Of a stretch of 39,019 nucleotides of DNA, positions 30,938 to 39,019 are shown piece after piece. How positions within the stretch are numbered: the stretch's first letter is position 1; the number at the start of each line of letters is the position of its first letter. The notes beneath the pieces were generated by a model, which saw nothing but the letters and a program-made list of their open reading frames with translations, was not told the DNA's origin and made no database searches. Origin of the DNA: Endotrypanum monterogeii (taxonomy: Eukaryota > Euglenozoa > Kinetoplastea > Trypanosomatida > Trypanosomatidae); NCBI GenBank assembly GCA_000333855.2, contig CM007319.1:1779000-1818018 (forward strand). Direction: 5' to 3'. Made by a program: the position numbers and the translations under genes.

Positions 30938-31825
30938 ATGCCTTCACTGAACTCACCTGTTGCCGCTTTATACTCAAATACCGCAATGTCAGCAAGCTCC
31001 TCTCAACGCTCTGCTTCGTGCAGCAAGAGGCACGTGAAGGTGTATCGGCACGAGCCCTATGCGGCAAGTCTGATAACCCCTGCACCGCCTGCGGAAGCAG
31101 CTCTGGTGTGTTGTCACCAACGCAGCCCGAAGTCGCCCTCCGGCTCGTACGCAACCTCATCACCGGCTCGCTCCATCCTCGAGGGCTCCGTGCCAAGCGC
31201 ACCGGCTGCCGCGTGTCCGTCTTCGAACGCCTCCGTTAGTCTTTCAATTCCAAAGCCCATGGCGTACCCAGCACACACGACCGTGTGGGTCGCCTTCAAG
31301 TACGGCCGAAAACCTTTCCTGGCCACCTTCCAGGTGTATGTTGGTGAAATGGTCGTTGTAGAGGGTGATCGCGGTGTTGACCTCGGCGTTGTAGACGAAG
31401 CGTGCACAACACCAATCACTGGTAGCTTGATGTGGATTCTCCGCCGAGCCAACAGTGAGGACACGCGCCAGCATCACAGCCGCAGGGCGAGGGAGCAGGG
31501 GGCGCTCCAGACGATGCGCTCCTTAGCGTCGCAAGTGTTCTGCCCAGCACACGTGGAGGATGCCATGTTTCAGCTGGATGGAAAGAAGATCACAGTGATT
31601 ATCTCCCGGACGACGCGATCCTTTGTAGACTTTCGCCGTCTGCAGCGCGCTCTCTTCGATGTGTATCGCTGCAGGATTTGGTTTGCGTACTTCGATGAGA
31701 TTCAGGAGACGATGAGTACCGACGTCACCCGTCCCTTGCGCCGCAGACATCGCCGCTGCTCAACGTCGCATGAGGTGCCGGGAAAGAGGCTCATCCCGCG
31801 GGCGACCTGTGCTGCCGCGGTGTAG
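30938..31825 (+). CDS. PSP1-domain protein, probable mRNA-associated regulator
   Basis: A 295-residue protein. Residues 1 to about 105 are Ser/Ala/Pro-rich and probably disordered. From about 110 to 262 it follows the PSP1 C-terminal domain pattern: the motif VVEGDRGVDLGVV (near 143-155), the mid-domain segment VEDAMFQLDGKKITVIIS, then SFVDFRRLQRALFDVYRCRIWF near the end of the domain. A basic tail (RRRHRR) follows. PSP1-domain proteins are numerous in trypanosomatids; in Crithidia, members occur in the cycling-sequence binding complexes on S-phase mRNAs, so a role in mRNA control is likely but inferred. Some domain positions are replaced (Leu-Asp-Gly where Phe-Asp-Arg is common). The frame opens upstream at TTG 30791; ATG 30938 is the first ATG after 360 ATG-free bases. 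A second in-frame ATG follows at 30986. Confidence 0.88.
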   Translation: MPSLNSPVAALYSNTAMSASSSQRSASCSKRHVKVYRHEPYAASLITPAPPAEAALVCCHQRSPKSPSGSYATSSPARSILEGSVPSAPAAACPSSNASVSLSIPKPMAYPAHTTVWVAFKYGRKPFLATFQVYVGEMVVVEGDRGVDLGVVDEACTTPITGSLMWILRRANSEDTRQHHSRRAREQGALQTMRSLASQVFCPAHVEDAMFQLDGKKITVIISRTTRSFVDFRRLQRALFDVYRCRIWFAYFDEIQETMSTDVTRPLRRRHRRCSTSHEVPGKRLIPRATCAAAV

Positions 31826-31951
31826 GTCAGCCTGAGAAAAGGGTCGTTGACGTTGAGAAGGTTGGGGGAGGGGAAGGAGACAAGGGGAAGGCACCACTGA
31901 GTCTCAACGGCACGCGCTGATGTGAGGGGGCAGAGCAATGCAGGGACAGAG

Positions 31952-31987
<36 letters not shown>

Positions 31988-32019
31988 ATCTATAGGATGC
32001 AGCACACATCCCGCCCTCC

Positions 32020-32055
<36 letters not shown>
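31952..32055. repeat. (TA)n(TG)n and (CA)n runs forming an inverted pair
   Basis: TA (31952-31967) and TG (31967-31987) runs are followed 37 bases later by a CA run (32025-32055). The TG and CA arms are complementary and could fold as a hairpin in RNA. Confidence 0.85.
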
Positions 32056-32056
<1 letters not shown>

Positions 32057-32534
32057 TTCTCTCTGTCTCTGCACTTGTCTTCGACACGGAAGTTGTCTTG
32101 ACGGTAATGAGCTCCTCATATACAAATTTGCATACACAGAGGTTACTTGACCACCCGCTCACTCACTCGAATTGAGATGGCGAAGCAGAAATTACTCCAG
32201 CTTGGGATGACATGAAGCGAGTCTCGTGACGCCGAGAAGGGAGGGCCGACATCTTCGCATACTTGGGTCCCTACTTGGTTTTCGTCTACGTCTCCTATTG
32301 GTTGGGGAAAAAGATTCGCTTTTTATTTTTATCTGCCCTTTCGCTAATTTTACTTTTGCAACACATCGCGGAGGCGTCAATGTGAGAGTTTGTGAGCATA
32401 TGCTTCGAGTGGACTCAAAAGTTTCTATCCTTCTCTCTCTGTCTGCTGATTCTTGTGGATGCCTTACCGTTAATTCGAGCCTTTCTGTGTTCGTGAGTGC
32501 GCATGTTTCATGACGTTGAGTGACTCAGTCAGCA

Positions 32535-32562
<28 letters not shown>
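32535..32562. repeat. (TA)n microsatellite
   Basis: A pure TA dinucleotide run, 28 bases. Confidence 0.93.
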
Positions 32563-32565
<3 letters not shown>

Positions 32566-34859
32566 TGTAAGCAGTTTGGAGGGGTTTTGTCGGCTCCGTC
32601 TGTTCTTTTTGCTGTGCCGGCCCTCCGTTCACTTCATCATCTCTCCCGTCCTTTTTTGGGTGTTGGCAGGTCTTCTCATTTGCTGCACAAATCGTTCTTT
32701 TTATTCTTCGTATATTTTTCTTTTACTTCGCCTTGTTGAAAATTGTTAAGGAGGCGTTGGAAGAGGTGAGTGTGTATGAGCGTTTTTTTTTTGTTTCGTA
32801 TTTGCTCCACCCCCTTTCGTTTGCCTCCCTTCCCCTTCTCTCGATCTCGGGTTAAATATACATATGAATACTTATATGGATATGCTGCTTGCAGCTCCTG
32901 TCAACCACCTTCAGTTTTTGTTTTTATTTTTTTTTCTATCCCCTTTTTTTCCTAAAGGTTGAACAAGAGGAATTTAATCGTCGTGCGTTATTTTTTTTAT
33001 TTTATTTTATTTCTTTCCCCTTATATCACCCCCATCTTTTCCTCTCCATTTTTGTTACGACTTGCTTGTGAGAGAGTGTATTTTATTTTGATTTTCTCGT
33101 CTGAGGGAGGGGAAGGAGGGGGTAGAGGGGAGGGGCAGCGTCACCCCCCCCTCCCCCCGCACCTTTTTTTTTGTTTTCAAATTTACCGACGCCTTTACGG
33201 TGTACTGCTATTTTATCCTTCATTTTGTATTTATGCTGTTATGATGGGATGACGCTCCAACCCACCTCGCCCTTCGAGTCTCTGGCTGGTGCTGTCGTTG
33301 TGTGTCCTCAGCAACTACCCTCGTGTGCCCCTTTCTCTCGCACCTCTTTCTTTTCCTTCCCCCCTCCCCTTTCATTTGGTCTGGCGGTGCGATCATATTT
33401 CCCACATTCCGGGGAAACGATGCAACGTGGGGAAAAGGCGAGGTGTCTGGGATAGAGGTGGAGCAATCTCTTATCTTCCTGTGTGTTTGTGTGTGTGGAG
33501 GGGAGAGGGGACTCCATAACTGAACCATTTTACGATTTTTGGATTGTTTTTTATGTCAGACCCCCCGTGATGCATTCGTTGGTCACACACGAACCCACGC
33601 ACCCGCGGGGTGGGAGTGTCGGAGGAAATTTATTTTTTTGGAGTGTCTTGGTAGGACAATATTATTATTATTATTTTTTTTTTCCAGATAGACGCACAGC
33701 ATCGCGTCTGTTCCGTTTCTTTTGTTATTTTTCATATTCACCAAGCCCCCGCAAGGTTTAGACCTGTCCCCCTTCTGTTCCCTTACCGTTGCAAACCATC
33801 ACTCACTCATTATTCACGACCCCCTCCTCCCCTTCCCCCTTCCCCTTCCCCTCTCTTTTTTTACTCGACAGTCTCAGAGTCGAGGGAGTTGACGCTCATA
33901 CTCTGAGGCAGTGAAAAGTGACCCAGCATTAACAGGTATGCCCTTTTTTTTTTTCGCTTCAGTTCTCTTATTCTATATGTTTTCTTTTTGTGAAAACAAG
34001 ATGTTCACCAGCGTCTCTCGAGGCACTCTTTGCAGTGTCTGTTTTTTTTTTTCCCGCTCTCCCTCTTTTCTAATAATAATAATAAAACACGTTCTAGTCT
34101 ATTTTTACTTCTACAATGATTATGGGTCAGTCCCATGAGTCATCGCTGCTACAGTGCGAGAGGGGGTCGGTGGGTTGATGAAAAATTATATATTTATTAT
34201 TGTGTCATCATCTTTTTTACCCCCCCCCCGTTTTATTTGATGTCTAGCCTCTCTTTCTATATGCTCTGTCATGTATTGGATGATGCTGTGTTTGTGTAAC
34301 CCCCTTCTTTCACTCCACATAGCCACGGGATGCTTGCAGAAAGTCATCGTTTCTAATAGCGAAGCGGGAGGGCAGGGAAGGGGGGCGCGCATCACAGTTC
34401 AGTACGTCTCCCAGAAACCGTGTTGTAGATACTTCACCTGTGTCGTCTACCAGGCAGTGCGCCAGGGCACAAATTGAAAGCCACGAGCGAGTGCACGTAT
34501 CTGTCTTGCATATATCGCAGCCCCCTTCATCCTTTTTTTCCCTAAGTTTTTCGGCTCCCTTTGGCACTTTTTCTGCTGAATGTAAGTTTTTCTGCGTGAC
34601 CACCTACAAGCGACCAAGCTGGCACTATCCTCCCCCGTTTCTCCTTTTTTTCCTTTTCCTATCCCTCCTGTGGCTTACCCTGTCCGTGCGCATTTATCTT
34701 TGTTGATTCCTCAGTACTTTTTTTTTTTTTTTCACTCTCATTCTTTGATCTCTTTCTCTCTGGCCCCCTTCCCCTTCACACAGGAACAGGAAGACAGACA
34801 CACACACACACACATACACACATAGTACGCGCTTCTTCAAAAAAAAAAAATGGGCGCCG

Positions 34860-34878
34860 TATATATATATATATATAT
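34860..34878. repeat. (TA)n microsatellite
   Basis: A pure TA run close to a CA run at about 34799-34814 and an A11 tract. Confidence 0.9.
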
Positions 34879-36664
34879 GTTTACGTAGTTGCTGATCCTC
34901 TACGTTTTCCTCCGTGTCTGCGATTTCCTTCCATTTTTTTCCTCCGCCACGCCCACTATCTCATCCTAACTTGGGTCGATTGCGTCCAACTTCGTTTTTC
35001 TTTTCCTGTCATTTCGTTTTTGTTTCCCGAATTGTGGTTGTTTCCTATGTTGCTCATCTCAGCTTTCCTTCCATGAATTAAGACCTGCGTCGATTTTTTT
35101 AAAAATGTTTTATTCACCCTATTGCCAGGCCTCCTGTTTTTTTTTCTTCCCTTGGGGTTCGGTCTGCATTCCTGTGCGTGTACCATGGTTGGGACAGCTG
35201 AAAGGATACATGTGAGTGGAGGCATACGCGCAACACACACGCGCGCCGTCATATATACGTGGGGTTGTGCGAACCCTTTTGTCGCAGTAAAATGTGAACA
35301 GCGCAGATCGGAAAACCACTGCGAACACCCCCCCTCTCTCCCCCCACACACAAATGGACCCTGATACGGAGAAACACACACCACCGAAGGCTACAAGGGT
35401 GTACGGCATTAATGGGTTTCTCTTGTTTCCCTCTATATTGATGTAACCAGAGCGAGCAAAAGATGCACTGGCGCGGGGGTGTATTTATGTGTCGGTGTAT
35501 ACACGAATTCTCCTCCTCCTTCGCTAACGTCTCGTCGCCGTTTCATTAACTTACAACCTCCTGCTCTCACGTCATCGTGGTTGGGCGTACATATGAGAAA
35601 ACTTGTTCCCCAACGTGACAGGAATGGATGAATGAATCAGGGAGGGCGGAAGCAAGGGGGCTAACAGCTGCGCGATACACGCACATTCACCACCACGCCT
35701 GTTACCTTTTCCCGCTTTCGGTCATCGTAGTAGAGGTCATACAGAATACGAAAACTTTTTTTTTTCGCTTCACATCTCCTTTTTTTTTTTCGTTTCAAAT
35801 GCTTCCAGCGCTGTACTCTGCTATGAGCCACCGAACATTTTTCTTTTATCGGGTCTTTTTTTCTTCACTGTTCAGTTTAGTTGCAGCTCACTCACACGTT
35901 GATTTATCGAGCTTTTGAGCGTCACGAGGGAGAGCATCAATACTTCTCCATTTGTCAGGGGAAGGTGTCTCGGGTGGAGTGGCTGGCATTAAGACAAGGA
36001 AGGAACGCGATGAAGAAGCTTTGGGTCTCCTGCTTCCTCGTACCCGAAACAATGTGGCGTTGAAGAGGCTGCTTGCATTTTGCTCATACTCCTCTTTCAC
36101 TTTTTTTTTTTTACTTCTTCCTGTACGCCGACCCGCGAAGCTTACACACGTGCACACAAATGCACACCTCAAAACAGAGAAAGCAAATAGTGGAAAGGAG
36201 CTCTGCAGTTGCGAGATCAGCCCCATACTGTGAAGCAGATGCGACTCCGGGACTGCTGCCCAACGATGTCAAGAATATCGATGAGGCCGCTGTATTCTAA
36301 AAAAAAAAAAAGAGATCAAGCAAAACAGGTCATGTAGTGTTTTGAATGTCTCCATAATATGGCGGCATCATATGTGTACCTTTGTATTCGGGTGTTCATG
36401 TTCTATTTTTACTTATGATTTCATTCTGCGCATGTGTTTTCGTTCAGCACTCCCGAATGATCTTACGTACGGATGTTGGCGATTGTGTCTGACTTGACTC
36501 GGTGCGGTACGGCTCACAGACACAGTCGCTCATTTCCGCACACCAGTCGAATGCCATTGTGCTCCTAATGTACAAGAGGCTCGCTTTCCGCCCCCCTTTC
36601 CCACCGTATTTGTTTTATACGATCGCGCTGGATCTCGTCGTTGTGCCTGTCTCGATATATAATG

Positions 36665-36718
36665 CACACATACACACATATATATATATGTGTATGTGTA
36701 TGTGTGTGTGTGTGTGTG
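36665..36718. repeat. CA/TA/TG compound, near-palindromic microsatellite
   Basis: CA passes through TA into TG, so the block is close to its own reverse complement and could extrude as a cruciform or fold in RNA. Confidence 0.85.
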
Positions 36719-37347
36719 GGTTTGTATATAATATACCTTTTTTCATTATTATAGAGAACTCTATCATCTTCTTTCTCTGATAACAAAAAAAAGCGACTTC
36801 ATAACCACCCGAGAGAGGCGTCCCCTTTATTTCCGTTGATGCGCTCACACCTTTTCCCCTCGGCATCCCCCCTCCGCTTTTGACGCACACCCGCTAACGA
36901 TCTCATTCACATGTCAAAAGCGAGGAGAAACTATTTGGCATGAGGGCTGACACACGCACAACACACAGTTTGGTGGTGCAGTGGATGTTATTTCCATTGC
37001 TGCTGCTGCTTCTCAGCGTGCTTTTGTTTTTCCTATCTCGTCAGCCCTTCTGGCTGTTTTTTTTTTTACCCCACGAAAACACACATTCTTCTTTTTTGGT
37101 GGCCTGCTCTTTGTTTATGCGAGTTGCATTATTTTTTTTTCCTGCTTCCTTTTCTTCCCCCCCCCCCCACACACACTTTCCTTTCCTTTCCTTCCCGCCA
37201 TTATTCTTCCACTTTCGTGTTTTTGAACATTTATTTTCCGTCTCTGTTCCCCCTCCTCTTCGGCTCGACCCGAGCTACTCGCTAACTTCTTCGGCTTTGC
37301 AAAACGAGATATTTGACTTTGCAGCACCTATACGCCCCTCCCTCCCC

Positions 37348-37350
<3 letters not shown>

Positions 37351-37379
<29 letters not shown>
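37351..37379. repeat. (TA)n microsatellite
   Basis: A pure TA run after a C-rich tract. Confidence 0.93.
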
Positions 37380-37384
<5 letters not shown>

Positions 37385-38195
37385 TCATCTTCTTGAAGGC
37401 TACCGTCAGATCTCTTTTTCGCATCCCTCAGGTGCGGGGGAGATATATATATATATTTTATTCTCTGCTTCTTTTAGCATGTGTCTGCCCATCTAAATTT
37501 TTGTAACCGCCCCTTTTTTCTTTTTCCCCCTTTTTCAGGTTGTTTGCAGAAGCATAAGTTTCTCTTTTCCTCTCGATTATTTAAAAAAAAAAATTATCCC
37601 TCCCCCGCCCTTGTACACACCTCCCATCTTTGCAATTTTACCGAGACTGGATTGTGGTTTCTTTGGTCAATTTTTTTTTTTTTTCTAAAGGTAAAAGGTG
37701 AAGAAAAAAGAAGGATCCACACGAACACACAATCAAATCGGGACCTAAGAGAGGAAGAAAAAGATGTACGAGTAACACTCCGCACACTCACACAGTGCGA
37801 GCGCAGGGGGAAACATATGCAGTTTTCTAGGAAAGATCAGTCCTCCATGTTGTGACCATCAACTGGGATTTTTCAAATATCCTCGTCTTCTCCAAGGGTT
37901 TTTGAAGGGAGCTAGTGTTTCTTAACCCACTCTTCTTCACACCCTCCCCTTCTCTCTGTACAAGTACGTGTATGTGTGTTTTTATTTTTTCATTTTCTCC
38001 CCCATCTTCATTTCTCCACGGATGGAGGCAAGGGGGGGGGGAGAGAGCGATATAGGCGGCGTATCGCATTTATTTTTTAAGGACGGGGTCAAGGAGATCG
38101 CAGTGGATGGTTGAACAGGGCGTATCGGGGCGCCGTCTGGTCACGTATATATTCTTTACGCTCCCCATTCGCCGCACTTCTTTCTCTCTACACCA

Positions 38196-38232
38196 CTACT
38201 ACTACTACTATATATATATATATATATATATA
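38196..38232. repeat. (ACT)n(TA)n microsatellite
   Basis: A short ACT trinucleotide run passes into a TA run. Confidence 0.9.
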
Positions 38233-38885
38233 CTTGACACACAAAAAAAATGTTTTGTTCCCCGCTGCATTTTCTTCTCTCCCGTTTCCTCTCATTTTTC
38301 ATTGTCGGTTTCTACCACCACCTCGTTGCTCATTTGAAGTTTTCTGTACACAAATTCATTTCAGCAAACGTATTATTATTTTTATTCCGTGTGCGTGCGT
38401 GCATGTGTGCGTGAGTGTGTGTCTTTTGGAGTGGAGACGTTATTGGATTCACTGACTTGGTCATACATGTTCATGTACATGTATGTGTATGCATACAATT
38501 CTGCTTTCTTCTTCTCACGTTTGAATTTACGTCTCTAGTGATTTTTTTTTCATAGTTCCGTTTTTGTCTACGTCGCTATTTTTTTTTGTTTTTTCACATT
38601 ATTATTTTTTCATGTTTTTTTTTTGTTCTTTCCGTCTTCCGTATTTTATTTCTTGTGATCTCTGCTGCGGTGCAACATTTTTCTACCTCAAGACAAGAAA
38701 TTTTAGGTGTTTATGTACGTGAGGCAACTGGAGATCTTTGGAGGAGATGTTAGCAGGAAAGTTCGTTTTAAAAAAGTGACGGCTTCCTTTCTGTTTCTGT
38801 TTTTTTATCTCTCAGCTTTGACCTATTCCTTTTGAATAATTCGCCAGTATTTTGACCAAATACACACGCACACACAAATATTTTC

Positions 38886-38888
<3 letters not shown>

Positions 38889-38926
<38 letters not shown>
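38889..38926. repeat. (TA)19 microsatellite at the contig end
   Basis: An uninterrupted TA run. The sequence after it is probably unreliable, so the true repeat length is unknown. Confidence 0.9.
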
Positions 38927-38927
<1 letters not shown>

Positions 38928-39019
38928 TAACTAGTTAGTTTACGTTGTAGTATCTGTACGTACGTACCTTACCTTTTGTCTACTACCGTACCGTTTACGT
39001 TTACTACTACTACTTACCT
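38927..39019. other. Low-quality contig end (pyrosequencing noise)
   Basis: The last 93 bases follow the T-A-C-G cycle (GTACGTACGTACC, ACTACTACTACTTACC). GC and CA are absent, TG occurs three times and AT once, as at the internal gap. It probably marks a contig end just after a TA microsatellite. Confidence 0.65.

Larger units (their letters stand above)
31826..39019 (+). other. Gene-free 7.2-kb tail of the window
   Basis: No frame shows coding composition or a recognisable domain. Open frames are poly-Phe/Ser/Leu products of T/C runs, or start at TTG/GTG. There are poly-T tracts throughout, many microsatellites, and AT content rising toward the end. It is presumably the 3' UTR of the PSP1-domain gene plus the spacer of a gene outside the window. 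A low-homopolymer patch around 35900-36300 is open on both strands without a recognisable product. Confidence 0.6.

Overview
The window looks like nuclear DNA of a kinetoplastid protozoan of the Leishmaniinae (Leishmania or a close relative). Every convincing gene is intronless and lies on the plus strand, as in a polycistronic transcription unit. The spacers are long, T/C-rich and full of poly-T tracts followed by AG (spliced-leader acceptor architecture) and of CA, TG and TA microsatellites. The encoded families are also kinetoplastid in character: a sphingolipid (inositol phosphorylceramide) synthase closely resembling the Leishmania enzyme, a YGx-rich PEX13-like peroxin, a PSP1-domain protein and a CCCH zinc-finger protein.

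Layout: 3-128, possible tail of an upstream gene (weak). 3314-5500, tubulin-tyrosine-ligase-like enzyme. 7082-7702, membrane-anchored protein of unknown function. 13518-16631, large low-complexity protein ending in a CCCH zinc finger. 20973-21911, PEX13-like glycosomal peroxin without an SH3 domain. 22935-23981, unknown helical protein with an N-terminal hydrophobic segment. 24952-25239, small single-pass protein with a poly-Thr microsatellite. 28703-29767, sphingolipid synthase, preceded by an overlapping upstream ORF. 30938-31825, PSP1-domain protein. 31826-39019 has no convincing gene. Initiation codons were chosen as the first ATG after a likely splice acceptor; longer frames beginning with GTG or TTG were trimmed.

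The genes do not form a pathway operon. They are constitutively co-transcribed neighbours with unrelated roles (tubulin modification, glycosome biogenesis, sphingolipid synthesis, probable mRNA regulation), and control is expected through UTRs. The spacers carry two notable signals. One is long ATG-free leaders in front of several genes, 891 nt before the ligase-like gene. The other is an assembly artefact around the 20-N gap at 10795-10814, where the same CA-repeat locus is written twice, flanked by sequence with the T-A-C-G flow-order signature of failing pyrosequencing reads. The same signature closes the window at 38927-39019. I found no CRISPR array, intact transposon or rRNA gene, and no tRNA gene that survives inspection.
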